Source of the DNA: WM-3-3 sp041660045
Lineage (GTDB): Bacteria; Pseudomonadota; Gammaproteobacteria; Methylococcales; Methylomonadaceae
DNA length: 64,000 bases
Assembly (NCBI GenBank): GCA_041660045.1
Contig: JBAZXA010000001.1
Coordinates: forward strand, 186,001 to 250,000
Direction: 5' to 3'
Positions 35,180 to 43,659 of the stretch are shown piece by piece. Made by a program: the position numbers and the translations under genes. Under the pieces are notes generated by a model that worked only from the letters and a program-made list of their open reading frames with translations, was not told the DNA's origin and searched no databases. The number at the start of each line of letters is the position of its first letter. Position 1 is the first letter of the stretch.

Positions 35180-35705
35180 GAATATTCCTAAAAGGCTTGA
35201 GTCAATAGGGGTCTTAACTCAATTTGAGAGTTATGTTTATGGAGTCCGACATAGTAAGATGGGACTATGTCAATTTGATGACGACACGCATTTTTCAAAG
35301 TTACTCGGCTAGTTATCTGGCAAGCGCTTAATTAAGCGAGGGTCTGGGGAAATTTGCTACTCAAACGCATTTTACATGTGGCTAAAAGAGTAAAAATAGC
35401 GTTATAAAAGATAGCTTTGGAAAGGTAATGCAAATGCTGTTTTTTGCCAAATGAAATTAGCGAGGAAAAGGTCGTGGGCTTAGTGTAAGCAGATTAGGTT
35501 ATTTAAGCATAGATTGAATCGATGACAAGATTTTTCAATAGGACGAAGTTAATAATGTAAACTTTGGATTTTGTCTTGTTTTCATGCCGTGTTTTTGCTT
35601 ATGTTTAGGGGCAGCTTACTGGAAAACGCTGGACAATAAAAAACCCGCCAAGCCAAGAAAGCTTGCGGGTTTTTGTATTTCTTTGCACTACTTGAAACCT
35701 TAATC
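35180..35705. other. 526-bp intergenic region with small palindromes
   Basis: Upstream of the phosphoesterase gene. It contains an 8-bp inverted repeat GACATAGT/ACTATGTC (35248-35255 / 35264-35271) and the 14-bp palindrome CGCTTAATTAAGCG (35325-35338). Either could be operator sites for the minus-strand gene. At its right end lies the tRNA-Leu terminator. No coding sequence is seen. Confidence 0.5.
35638..35674 (-). terminator. Intrinsic terminator of tRNA-Leu(CAA)
   Basis: AAACCCGC (35641-35648) pairs with GCGGGTTT (35665-35672), with an inner AAGC/GCTT pair. T-runs lie on both sides, so it can work in both directions, but only the minus-strand tRNA gene upstream needs it. Confidence 0.85.
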
Positions 35706-35792
35706 TGGTACCGAGGGCCGGAATCGAACCGGCACGATGTCACCATCACCGGATTTTGAATCCGGCGCGTCTACCAGTTCCGCCACCCCGGC
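35706..35792 (-). tRNA. tRNA-Leu, anticodon CAA
   Basis: An 87-nt class II tRNA with a long variable arm. The acceptor stem GCCGGGG pairs with CCTCGGT, followed by A73 and an encoded CCA. The anticodon loop TTCAAAA gives anticodon CAA, reading UUG. The T arm contains GGTTCGATTCC. A TATAAT -10 element (35809-35804, minus strand) lies just upstream of the 5' end, and an intrinsic terminator follows. Confidence 0.97.
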
Positions 35793-35902
35793 AAAGAAGA
35801 TACATTATATTAAAACTTTTTTGGCAAAGCTAGTTTAATTTTTACAGTTTTGTGAAATCCTTGAAAAGCCGCCATAACTGGATGGGCAGTTCTTTAGTTA
35901 AG

Positions 35903-35957
35903 TGCCTACTTGTCTTTTATAGATTACTAAGTAGCTTTAGTAACGTAGTGGTAGGCA
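35903..35957. repeat. Nested hairpins just beyond the TolC-like gene
   Basis: Outer arms TGCCTAC (35903-35909) and GTAGGCA (35951-35957) enclose an inner perfect pair TTACTAA (35924-35930) and TTAGTAA (35937-35943). The structure touches the stop codon of the minus-strand tolC-like gene and could act as its 3' end, although no T-run follows. Confidence 0.55.
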
Positions 35958-35958
35958 A

Positions 35959-37251
35959 TTATAAAATACCAATTGCCCGTCTGAGCCGAACTTTGGCTAA
36001 GACCGCATCGTAATTGGCATTATTCAAATTATCATGTGCTGCAATGCGCTGGTCTTCGGCTTTTATCACATCCGTGTTGGTCGATAGTCCTTGTTGATAA
36101 CGGTCTTTTGTGACGCGCATATTTTCATCAGCTTGATCGATAGCTTGCTGGGTTACGTTTATGCGCTTTTGGGTTTCTTGTATATCTAACCACGCTTGGC
36201 GTACTTGTAGGTTAATCTTGCTGGTTAGATCATCGCGTTGTTCTTTTAATGAAATAGCTTGGCGGCTCATCGCATCACTTTGATGGCGTGTACTTCCATC
36301 AAACAGTTTCCACTGCACACCAGCACCAACAGACCATATGCCTTGGAAAGCCTGAAAACGGTTTTCTTGATATTGGTAACCGCCGTTAATATCAACCTGC
36401 GGCAAGACACTCGCATGTATACTGGCGGCTTGTTGTTCTAAAGCTTCAATTTGTTGACTAAGTGCCGCAATTTCAGAGCGATGTTTAAGTGCGTTGTTGC
36501 TTAATTCATTCAAAGACCCTTCAGGCAGGTCAGGAAATTTCCGTTCCAATTTAACCTCATCTTCAAGGCTCCTATCTAATAATTGGTTATAACGGGCTTT
36601 GGCAATATCGAATTGGTTGGTGGCTTGAACCACTAATTGTTGCGCGTTAACAAGTTCTACATTGGCGGCAAGTTGGTCGTTTTTTGCAACGACACCTTGT
36701 TCATAAAGGTTGTTTACGTCTTGCAGATGTGCAGTTAGGCTATCGGCATGGTTTTGCGTAACTTGTAGCGCGCTTTCTGCGCGTAAAACGTTAATGTAGG
36801 CTTCTGCGACTTGCATTTTTATATCTAGGGTAGAAGTTACTTCATTATGCTGGGCGGCTTGGAGGGAGGCTTCTGCAGAATCAATACTATGGCTGATGCG
36901 GCCACTGGTAAAAACGGGTAATGAAGCGACAGCCTGTGCCCTAAAGCTACCGGGCTGGTTAGTCGGAAACTGTGCTGACCGGCCTAAGATTTGGGTTTGT
37001 GCTGATGGGGTTTCGCTCAGTTGGGTGTAGCCACTGCTTACATTTAGTTGCGGTAAACGTTGGCCTTTAGCCGAGGCCAATTGCTCTGCAGATGCTGAAG
37101 TGTCAATTTGCGCAGCTTTAATTTGATGGTTGCTATTGAGCGCAATATCCCAAGCCTTTTCAAGGCTTTCTGCACAAATATCAAGTGAAATTAGGACAAG
37201 TGGTAAGCATAAATATAGGCGAAGGTGCCAATAACGTTTAGTGGTTAGCAT
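35959..37251 (-). CDS. TolC-family outer membrane efflux protein
   Basis: A 430-aa outer-membrane channel. A signal peptide (LYLCLPLVLISLDICA) precedes two tandem outer membrane efflux protein repeats. These show the long coiled-coil helices (EALEQQAASIHASVLPQ; NVTQQAIDQADENMRVTKDRYQQGL) and the closing NYDAVLAKVRLRRAIGIL typical of TolC-type proteins. GAGGTG lies 5 nt before the ATG. No membrane-fusion protein or pump gene adjoins it, so the partner must be elsewhere. A 13-bp inverted repeat lies in its upstream region. Confidence 0.93.
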   Translation of the reverse strand: MLTTKRYWHLRLYLCLPLVLISLDICAESLEKAWDIALNSNHQIKAAQIDTSASAEQLASAKGQRLPQLNVSSGYTQLSETPSAQTQILGRSAQFPTNQPGSFRAQAVASLPVFTSGRISHSIDSAEASLQAAQHNEVTSTLDIKMQVAEAYINVLRAESALQVTQNHADSLTAHLQDVNNLYEQGVVAKNDQLAANVELVNAQQLVVQATNQFDIAKARYNQLLDRSLEDEVKLERKFPDLPEGSLNELSNNALKHRSEIAALSQQIEALEQQAASIHASVLPQVDINGGYQYQENRFQAFQGIWSVGAGVQWKLFDGSTRHQSDAMSRQAISLKEQRDDLTSKINLQVRQAWLDIQETQKRINVTQQAIDQADENMRVTKDRYQQGLSTNTDVIKAEDQRIAAHDNLNNANYDAVLAKVRLRRAIGIL

Positions 37252-37269
37252 AGGACACCTCAGTATATA

Positions 37270-37329
37270 ACCCGCTATAGTTAAAGTTGAACTGCATTAT
37301 AGTTGCTAATTTTGTAAACTATAGCGGGT
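37270..37329. repeat. 13-bp perfect inverted repeat upstream of the TolC-like gene
   Basis: ACCCGCTATAGTT (37270-37282) and AACTATAGCGGGT (37317-37329) are exact reverse complements, 34 bp apart. A further related word, TGCATTATAGTTG, lies between them. Position, 20-80 bp upstream of the tolC-like start, suits a pair of operator half-sites or a leader hairpin. Confidence 0.65.
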
Positions 37330-37430
37330 AAGGTAAAACTGTTTAAATGTTTGGCAACATTAGCCGTGAACAATCGTTTAATAAACAAGTCTACCCGATA
37401 TAGTCAGAATTTATTAGTGTACCAGTCGGC

Positions 37431-38393
37431 TTATTCTTTAGGCGTGTATAAATCCAAGTGGGGTTGCCTCACCGGTGCCAATTGCCTGCTGTCTTTTAAT
37501 GGATCCGATAATATCACTGAGTTATTGATGACTGGGGCAGCGTTTTCCTCTGCGACAGGATTTTTAAGATCGGTGCTTGGCGCTGCTGTTGTGTTACCAT
37601 TTTTGTGTTCTGTCCCCAGGTTATCATCTAGTTCGGAATCTATATCAAAACTGTTGTCATCAGGTACTTTACCGTCATATTGTAAAAACTTTCGACGTTG
37701 TAAATAGGAGCTTTTAATAAATTCATAGCGATCAACGGACGCTTCCTGGACTATGGACTCTGTGGTTAATAAACCAGCCCGGGTATCCGCTAAGTCAACT
37801 ACTCCAGTACTTAACGAAGCAGCGCTGGCTGCACCACCGGAGATAAGGAACGTGTAGGTAAGGGGGTTTAATAAGGCATCGCCAATAAGCCCGACAGTTT
37901 CCCTGGGTGTGCTAGGGCCTATCAGGGGTAGCACTAGATAAGAACCCGTTGGGATGCCCCAAACGCCAAGCGTTTGGCCAAAATCTTCATTATGTTTAGG
38001 CAAGTCGAGATCTTTAGCAACGTCAAAAATGCCAACAACACCCGCAGTTGTGTTGACTACAAAGCGGCTTAAATCCATGCCAGCTTGTAACATTTTAAAC
38101 TGTAATAAATCATTGACCGTTACACCAATATCATTGAGATTACTAAAAAAATTAGTAACCCCTTTATCGATAGATTCAGTAGTGATTTTTAAATAACCTT
38201 CGGCTAACGGTTTAACAACAGCCGAGTCAACATCATCATTAAACTCTTGAGTACTGCGGTTCCAATTCTGCCAGGGGTCATTTTTGTCTGCTGTGATGGC
38301 CGTCCCTTTGCTAGCGCAACCTTGTAGGGAGCCAGCTAAAACTAGACTGCCCATAATCAGGTGACATAAGGGATTAATATTTCGTTTAGACAT
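37431..38393 (-). CDS. mlaA: MlaA-family lipoprotein (VacJ)
   Basis: Outer-membrane lipoprotein that extracts mislocalised phospholipid and passes it to the Mla system. Using the ATG at 38393 (AAGGTG 9 nt upstream) gives 320 aa with lipobox LQGC and Ala at +2. The conserved core is present: DPWQNWNRSTQEFND, FFSNLNDIGVTVNDLLQ, EDFGQTLGVWGIPTGSYLVLP and LIGPSTPRETVG (given in parts). Beyond about residue 240 there is an extra 80-residue low-complexity acidic tail not found in E. coli MlaA (251 aa). The other Mla genes are not in the window. Confidence 0.93.
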   Translation of the reverse strand: MSKRNINPLCHLIMGSLVLAGSLQGCASKGTAITADKNDPWQNWNRSTQEFNDDVDSAVVKPLAEGYLKITTESIDKGVTNFFSNLNDIGVTVNDLLQFKMLQAGMDLSRFVVNTTAGVVGIFDVAKDLDLPKHNEDFGQTLGVWGIPTGSYLVLPLIGPSTPRETVGLIGDALLNPLTYTFLISGGAASAASLSTGVVDLADTRAGLLTTESIVQEASVDRYEFIKSSYLQRRKFLQYDGKVPDDNSFDIDSELDDNLGTEHKNGNTTAAPSTDLKNPVAEENAAPVINNSVILSDPLKDSRQLAPVRQPHLDLYTPKE

Positions 38394-38779
38394 AATGCAG
38401 GGCACCTTAAAAAACTTAGTACTGTAGAGACAGTCGGGCTGATGATAAAAGTTGCACAATCTTAGCGCATCGAGCGCAAGGAAGCTTTATTTTGTTGTCA
38501 AGACCATCATTATTTGTGCCTTTTAGTTTAGTACAAGTCAAAATCATTGCTTATTGACGTGGTGTATTTTGGAAAATTTGACTTGGTAAGGTGATTAGTT
38601 TCGTTAAACTAAGTAAACAGTATTCCACCATTCCGTGTTTATAATTTACAATTTACGATTATTGTTGTTTCGCCAACGCATCTTCGAATAATAAATTACC
38701 GGACGGGATAACATTTAAGGATCAACCTGACTTAGCTCGGACGATCAAATTTTGCAAACTTAACAATGAGCATAACACT
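38394..38779. other. 386-bp intergenic region upstream of fhcD
   Basis: Separates mlaA (minus) from fhcD (plus), so divergent promoters are expected. No fhcA or fhcB coding sequence is present, although those genes normally precede fhcD. An open frame of about 40 codons leads into fhcD but has no start codon. No strong hairpin or RNA gene seen. Confidence 0.5.
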
Positions 38780-39676
38780 ATGATGATTAACGGTGTAACC
38801 ATCGATGCCACTTTCGCGGAAGCGTTTCCGATGAAGGCGACCCGGGCAATTATCACTGCACAAAATGACAAATGGGCAATGATAGCAGCACAAGCTATGA
38901 CGGGTTTTGCAACTTCTGTAATCGCGTGCGGTTGTGAGGCCGGCATCGAGCGCATTTTAAGACCGGATGAGACTCCCGATGGCAGGCCAGGTGTTGCAAT
39001 CATGATTTTTGCTATGGGTGGTAAAGGGTTGGCAAAGCAACTTGAGACCCGTGCGGGACAATGTGTGTTAACGTCACCGACATCAGCATTATTTGCCGGC
39101 ATTGAAGGAGGTATTCGAATACCGCTAGGGAAAAACTTACGTTACTTCGGAGATGGTTTCCAAATTGCAAAAGTTATTAGTGGCAAGCGTTATTGGCGGG
39201 TTCCAGTTATGGATGGTGAGTTTTTAACCGAAGCCACAACTGGACAAGTTGATGCAGTTGGTGGCGGGAATTTTCTTGTATTGGCGCAGTCACAGCCTCA
39301 AGCGTTGGCGGCTTGCGAAGCGGCCATTGAAGAAATGTCTAAAATTGCTGACGTGATTATGCCGTTTCCAGGTGGAGTGGTCCGTTCTGGTTCCAAGGTG
39401 GGTTCAAAATACGCCGCTTTAAATGCATCAACTAATGATGCATTTTGTCCTACCCTGAAAGGCGCGACAAAAACTGAGCTTTCGCCTGATATAGAATCGG
39501 TAATGGAAATTGTAATTGATGGTTTATCTAAAGAAGCCATTGATAAAGCCATGCGGGCTGGTATCTCTGCTGTTTGCAAATTAGGCGCGGAGCAGGGCAT
39601 TAAACGCATTAGTGCGGGTAATTATGGCGGAAAACTTGGGCCTTTCCATTTTCATTTACAGGAGATCATGGCATGA
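38780..39676 (+). CDS. fhcD: Formylmethanofuran-H4MPT N-formyltransferase
   Basis: Cytosolic enzyme of the H4MPT-linked formaldehyde oxidation pathway. It transfers the formyl group between tetrahydromethanopterin and methanofuran-type cofactor as part of the formyltransferase/hydrolase (Fhc) complex. The protein is 298 aa, standard for Ftr/FhcD. Family markers: GVTIDATFAEAFPMKATR at the N-terminus, QAMTGFATSVIACG, SPTSALFAGI, FPGGVVRSGSKVGSKY, and the end NYGGKLGPFHFHL. The first of two consecutive ATGs is at 38780; no strong ribosome site is visible. It overlaps fhcC by 4 bp (ATGA). Confidence 0.96.
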   Translation: MMINGVTIDATFAEAFPMKATRAIITAQNDKWAMIAAQAMTGFATSVIACGCEAGIERILRPDETPDGRPGVAIMIFAMGGKGLAKQLETRAGQCVLTSPTSALFAGIEGGIRIPLGKNLRYFGDGFQIAKVISGKRYWRVPVMDGEFLTEATTGQVDAVGGGNFLVLAQSQPQALAACEAAIEEMSKIADVIMPFPGGVVRSGSKVGSKYAALNASTNDAFCPTLKGATKTELSPDIESVMEIVIDGLSKEAIDKAMRAGISAVCKLGAEQGIKRISAGNYGGKLGPFHFHLQEIMA

Positions 39677-40485
39677 GTGCCTTAACCTTTACCCTTAAGC
39701 TTACACCCACACAACGTGTTGATATGTCACCTTTGGTATGTCAACACTTACAAGACAAATCGGCTGCGCAAATAGCGGCAATAGAATTGCAAAGCGGTAA
39801 GCATGTTTATCGGGCTGACGAATTATTTACCATTGAAGGTGAAGATTGGCAAACAATCGTGATTAAGAACAGCATGGATAAGCTTGATTTTATTGGAAAA
39901 GAGCTAAACAAGGGCAGTATTGCCGTCGAAGGCGATGCCGGTGCCTATTTAGCAATGGGTATGTTGTCTGGTGAGGTTCGTGTATCCGGGAATGTGGGCA
40001 TCTATGCGGGTTGCGAAATGAAAAAAGGTTATTTGGAAATTGCTGGTCATGTGGGGGATTTTTTAGGTGGGGCATTGCCTGGCAACAAAATGGGTATGAA
40101 AGGTGGCATGATTTTAGTCAGGGGTAACGCGGGTGAGCGTGTTGGTGACCATTTACGCCGCGGCACCATATTGATAGAAGGCAATGCGGGTGATTACTGT
40201 GGTTCACGTATGATAGCCGGCACTATCGCAGTGATGGGGCAAACTGGGCGTTATCTGGGTTACGCAATGCGCCGGGGCACCTTATTGTTATGGGAGCAGC
40301 CCATTTTGTCGGCCAGCTTTAATGATTGTGGGGAACATACCTTGGCTTTTTTGCCCATGCTATTAGGGTCATTTAACAATGTTAATTCCAAATTTGCTGA
40401 ACCAGCTCGGATTTTTAATCGGGTACGCCGATATGCGGGTGATATGTCGGAGATGGGGCGTGGAGAGGTGTTAATAAAAGTATAA
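39673..40485 (+). CDS. fhcC: Formylmethanofuran dehydrogenase subunit C-like (FhcC)
   Basis: A 270-aa subunit of the Fhc complex. The central part (about 85-215) consists of short repeats of the form G-x-I/V-x-V-x-G-N/D-x-G (SIAVEGDAGAY, EVRVSGNVGIY, MILVRGNAGERVG, TILIEGNAGDYCG). These build the right-handed beta-helix shared by FwdC, FhcC and the glutamate synthase alpha C-terminal domain. AGGAG precedes the ATG. The 4-bp overlap with fhcD indicates translational coupling. fhcA and fhcB, usually in the same operon, are not adjacent. Confidence 0.95.
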   Translation: MSALTFTLKLTPTQRVDMSPLVCQHLQDKSAAQIAAIELQSGKHVYRADELFTIEGEDWQTIVIKNSMDKLDFIGKELNKGSIAVEGDAGAYLAMGMLSGEVRVSGNVGIYAGCEMKKGYLEIAGHVGDFLGGALPGNKMGMKGGMILVRGNAGERVGDHLRRGTILIEGNAGDYCGSRMIAGTIAVMGQTGRYLGYAMRRGTLLLWEQPILSASFNDCGEHTLAFLPMLLGSFNNVNSKFAEPARIFNRVRRYAGDMSEMGRGEVLIKV

Positions 40486-40610
40486 GGTTTTGTCTTTAGT
40501 ATAGGTATATTTGGCAGTATAGTTAAGGCGATTGGATTTTAACTAGTTTCCTATAATTAATAACTCCTACGGTTGTTTCTAACCAGCTTATAACGTAAAT
40601 CAATCTGATA

Positions 40611-42203
40611 ATGCTTGCTAGCCTGAAAAAAAGTTTTCTTTTTTGTTTTATTTGGCTACTGCCAATGCAGGCAAATTGTACTGATACTGTCCATATGCAA
40701 TTGCGTTGGCATCATCAGTTTCAGTTTGCCGGTTACTATGCGGCACTTGAAAAAGGCTTTTATGAGAATGTTGGCCTTAATGTCATTATTCATCCAGGAG
40801 CGCCCGATATTACGCCGGTATGGCAAGTCCTGCAGGGCGACTCCCAATACGGTGTAGCCAATAGCGAACTATTGCTTGAACGTTTACGTGGTGCGCCACT
40901 GGTAGCCTTGGCAGCAATTTTTCAACATTCTCCATCTGTTTTATTAGCCCGTCGGGATGCTAATGTGTTATCCCCCCATGACTTGATTGGCAAAGACGTG
41001 ATGATGATAGGGAATGACACGGATGCTGATTTTTTCACTATGTTTTATAACGAAGGCATTAACCTAGCGGAAGTCCATGTCATTCCAAGCAGTTATCAGA
41101 TTGATGATCTAATTAACGGGAAAGTGACAGCCTTTAATTCTTATCTCACTAACGAACCCTTTTATTTAAAACAGCAGGGTATAGATTACACCGTGATTAA
41201 TCCCCGTAATTATGGGGTGGATTTTTACAGTGACATATTATTCACGAGTGAAGAGGAAATTAGGGAACATCCTGAGCGCGTTAAGGCTTTCCGTAAAGCC
41301 AGTATTGAAGGTTGGATATATGCCATGGAACATACTGATGAGATTATTGAGTTGTTGCTAAATAAATACCAAGTACATAAAACCAAGGAACATTTAGAGT
41401 TTGAAGCGAACGCTATGCGGCCGTTAATCTACCCCGACTTAATTGAGATAGGGCATATTAACCCTTGGCGGTTTAATTATATGGCGCGCACTTTTGTCCA
41501 AGCCCAGATGGTGGCAAATGATAAGGCATTAAATGGTTTTATTTATGAGCCTAATATAAATTTGGATAAAGAAGAATTATGGCTATATAGCAAAATTTTT
41601 ATCTTTTTGGCAATTGTTGCTGTTTTTGTAATTGCTGCATTGGCAATTGCTTATCGGGCAGCAAAAAAAGAATTGCGCTTACGGCTGGCCGCGGAAGAAG
41701 AAATAAAAAATATAGCTTATCGTGATTCCTTAACTGGCCTAGATAATCGTTACCATTTGTTTGTGCTGGCGGAACAAATTTTAAAAATGGCGCAAAGGGG
41801 TAAATATAAAGTCGCGGTTTGTTTTGTTGATTTAGATAGTTTTAAAAGTATTAATGACAGTCTTGGGCATACCGCGGGTGATCAAGTTTTAATTAATGTT
41901 GGTCGGATTTTACGGAGTTTTATACGACAATCCGATGTTGCTGTCCGTTTTGGCGGGGATGAGTTCGTTTTATTGTTGAACAATGTAAACAGTAAACAAG
42001 ATATTGCCGAATCTTTGGGGCAAATCCATGCTGCCCTGTGTAAACCTATCCCCTATCAGAAAGAGCAGCTTTATGTAACAGCTAGCATAGGCGTAGCAAT
42101 TTATCCTGATGATGCCTCCAATATTGATACGCTGATTGACCTTGCCGATTCAGAAATGTATCGCATAAAATCCAGTAATAAAGTTCTCAAAACTAGCCGT
42201 TAA
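40611..42203 (+). CDS. Diguanylate cyclase with periplasmic NMT1/THI5-like sensor
   Basis: A 530-aa membrane protein. A signal peptide (to ~24) precedes a periplasmic NMT1/THI5-type binding domain (QLRWHHQFQFAGYYAALEKGFY, in two parts, then GVANSELLLER) that resembles importers for pyrimidine or thiamine precursors. One transmembrane helix lies at about 322-345. The cytosolic GGDEF domain has RFGGDEF near 447-453 and an upstream inhibitory site RQSD five residues before it. It should make cyclic di-GMP in response to a small periplasmic ligand. The radical SAM gene follows 9 bp later. Confidence 0.92.
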   Translation: MLASLKKSFLFCFIWLLPMQANCTDTVHMQLRWHHQFQFAGYYAALEKGFYENVGLNVIIHPGAPDITPVWQVLQGDSQYGVANSELLLERLRGAPLVALAAIFQHSPSVLLARRDANVLSPHDLIGKDVMMIGNDTDADFFTMFYNEGINLAEVHVIPSSYQIDDLINGKVTAFNSYLTNEPFYLKQQGIDYTVINPRNYGVDFYSDILFTSEEEIREHPERVKAFRKASIEGWIYAMEHTDEIIELLLNKYQVHKTKEHLEFEANAMRPLIYPDLIEIGHINPWRFNYMARTFVQAQMVANDKALNGFIYEPNINLDKEELWLYSKIFIFLAIVAVFVIAALAIAYRAAKKELRLRLAAEEEIKNIAYRDSLTGLDNRYHLFVLAEQILKMAQRGKYKVAVCFVDLDSFKSINDSLGHTAGDQVLINVGRILRSFIRQSDVAVRFGGDEFVLLLNNVNSKQDIAESLGQIHAALCKPIPYQKEQLYVTASIGVAIYPDDASNIDTLIDLADSEMYRIKSSNKVLKTSR

Positions 42204-42212
42204 AACCAAATT

Positions 42213-43061
42213 ATGGTTGTCTTAACAACAACTCAACATGATCGCGATGTTGCAGGTTATAAATATATTTATCCAGTTCGCTCCAGGCGGGCTGGTGGTC
42301 TATCCATAGGCATCAATTTTAACCCTGACAATACGTGTAATTGGCGTTGTTTATATTGCCAGGTACCAGAACTTAAGTTGGGTAATGCACCGCCTATGGA
42401 TTTTGGTTTGCTTGCCGACGAGCTGGACGAGTTTTTTGCTAGCTTGGCGAATGGCAGTTTTTACCAAAACTTTGCTATTGAACAGGCCAGTCAAGTTATT
42501 AAGGATATCGCAATATCAGGTAATGGTGAGCCTACTAGCCTTAAAGGTTTTGATAAGGCAATCAGCTTAATTGGCTCAAAAGCGCGTGAAGCAGGTTTAT
42601 TTCCTGATAGCCATTTTGTTTTAATCACTAATGGAAGTTTGATACATCGGCCTAAAGTACAGCAGGGCCTAATGTTGCTTAAGCAATTTTCTGGTGAAGT
42701 TTGGTTTAAGTTTGATAGCGCCACGGAACTCGGCAGACGTTTAATTAACAATTCTGCACAGACCACGCAATCATGTCTTAGGCATATACGTATGGCAGCG
42801 GCACTATGCCCCGTCCGATTACAAACCTGTTTGGTCGATTACGCGGGCAAAGGTCTGACTGAGCAAGAAAAACAGGCTTATTTGGGTTTTTTAGCGGCGA
42901 TAAAAGGTGATATTCAAATACAAAGCATTATGTTGTATAGTCTTGCACGCGTTTCATATCAACCCGAAGCGGCTGAACTTAAGGCACTATCATTGACGGC
43001 AATGGATGCCTTTGCTGATGAAATAAGGCGCTTAGGCTATCAGGTGACCGTTAATGTATAA
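42213..43061 (+). CDS. Radical SAM protein, function unknown
   Basis: A 282-aa enzyme. The 4Fe-4S cluster motif is Cys42-x3-Cys46-x2-Cys49 (TCNWRCLYCQ). A GNGEPT segment (~108) matches the SAM-binding GGEP-type motif, and LITNGS follows near 140. The compact barrel has no added auxiliary-cluster Cys motif. It resembles uncharacterised radical SAM proteins near the Wyb/COG0731 group. The only neighbour on the strand is the NMT1-GGDEF sensor 9 bp upstream. The substrate is unknown. Confidence 0.85.
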   Translation: MVVLTTTQHDRDVAGYKYIYPVRSRRAGGLSIGINFNPDNTCNWRCLYCQVPELKLGNAPPMDFGLLADELDEFFASLANGSFYQNFAIEQASQVIKDIAISGNGEPTSLKGFDKAISLIGSKAREAGLFPDSHFVLITNGSLIHRPKVQQGLMLLKQFSGEVWFKFDSATELGRRLINNSAQTTQSCLRHIRMAAALCPVRLQTCLVDYAGKGLTEQEKQAYLGFLAAIKGDIQIQSIMLYSLARVSYQPEAAELKALSLTAMDAFADEIRRLGYQVTVNV

Positions 43062-43313
43062 CTAAGCGAGCACATCAAGTAATGAACCCGAAATTTGTTT
43101 ATCAGTTGCTAATAATTTAGCCGCCGTTTTCGCTTCTATCTCGGATTCTTTTAAATTGACTAAATCCTGCGTACTGCTTTGGCTATTGCTTTGAATAGCC
43201 GATGTAGCGCTACTTTGAGCAGGTAGTTTAGCGAGATTGACTGCGGCATTGCTTGCTTTGTCCTGTGCAGAGGCAAACAAGTTTCTTGCATTATTTGATA
43301 TGCTAAGGCTCAT
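43062..43313 (-). CDS. Small 83-aa protein with flagellar-rod-like C-terminus
   Basis: Begins MSLSISNNARNLFASAQDKA and ends IEAKTAAKLLATDKQISGSLLDVLA (last part given for pattern only: positions 59-83). The end matches the shape of the C-terminal helix of FlgC/FlgE/FlgG-type rod and hook proteins, where a D-x-x-x-L/N-L-x-x-x-x-x-x-x-A...LL core closes the protein. The Ser/Gln/Asn-rich middle is low-complexity. It has no signal peptide. A sigma70-like promoter (43367-43395) supports expression. Its stop codon abuts that of the radical SAM gene. No flagellar gene is nearby. Function unknown. Confidence 0.65.
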   Translation of the reverse strand: MSLSISNNARNLFASAQDKASNAAVNLAKLPAQSSATSAIQSNSQSSTQDLVNLKESEIEAKTAAKLLATDKQISGSLLDVLA

Positions 43314-43366
43314 AAGAAATTACACCTATAAAAGCTTTTGGATTAAACAAAAGCATACTGTATTTC

Positions 43367-43395
43367 TTTATAGGAAAATGAGAGTTAACTCACAA
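43367..43395 (-). promoter_or_regulatory. Sigma70-type promoter of the 83-aa gene
   Basis: On the minus strand: TTGTGA (43395-43390), 17-bp spacer, TATAAA (43372-43367). Matches are 4/6 and 5/6 with optimal spacing. The predicted leader contains the hairpin GCTTTTG-N7-CAAAAGC (43354-43334) before the ATG at 43313. Confidence 0.6.
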
Positions 43396-43451
43396 GTTAC
43401 GATAGTGTGAATATTTTTATTTAGCACTTGTTGTGTGAATAAAGTTATGTC

Positions 43452-43457
43452 TATAAT
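43452..43457 (+). promoter_or_regulatory. -10 element of the tRNA-Leu(UAG) promoter
   Basis: A perfect TATAAT, 18 bp before the mature 5' end of the tRNA. The -35 is weak (TTGTTG near 43428-43433, 18-bp spacer). Confidence 0.5.
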
Positions 43458-43475
43458 GCCAAGCTGATTCATAGT

Positions 43476-43560
<85 letters not shown>

Positions 43561-43659
43561 CTATATTCATCCTGTGCAGGAACAAGGTGGCATTTTCCTG
43601 TAACATCGTCCAACCCTATCCCGCAAGAGTAAGTACGTTTCCATATTTGAGGTAAAGAA

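Noticed and set aside
38655..38779. About 40 open codons in frame upstream of fhcD, possibly an N-terminal extension or an fhcA remnant
   Set aside because: No ATG/GTG/TTG in the frame and known FhcD proteins start at the chosen ATG; the sequence shows no recognisable FhcA motif.
43325..43374. Inverted pair CCTATAAA/TTTATAGG that could hide the ribosome site of the 83-aa gene
   Set aside because: One arm coincides with the -10 element of the predicted promoter, so it would not be in the mRNA; only the inner hairpin would be transcribed.
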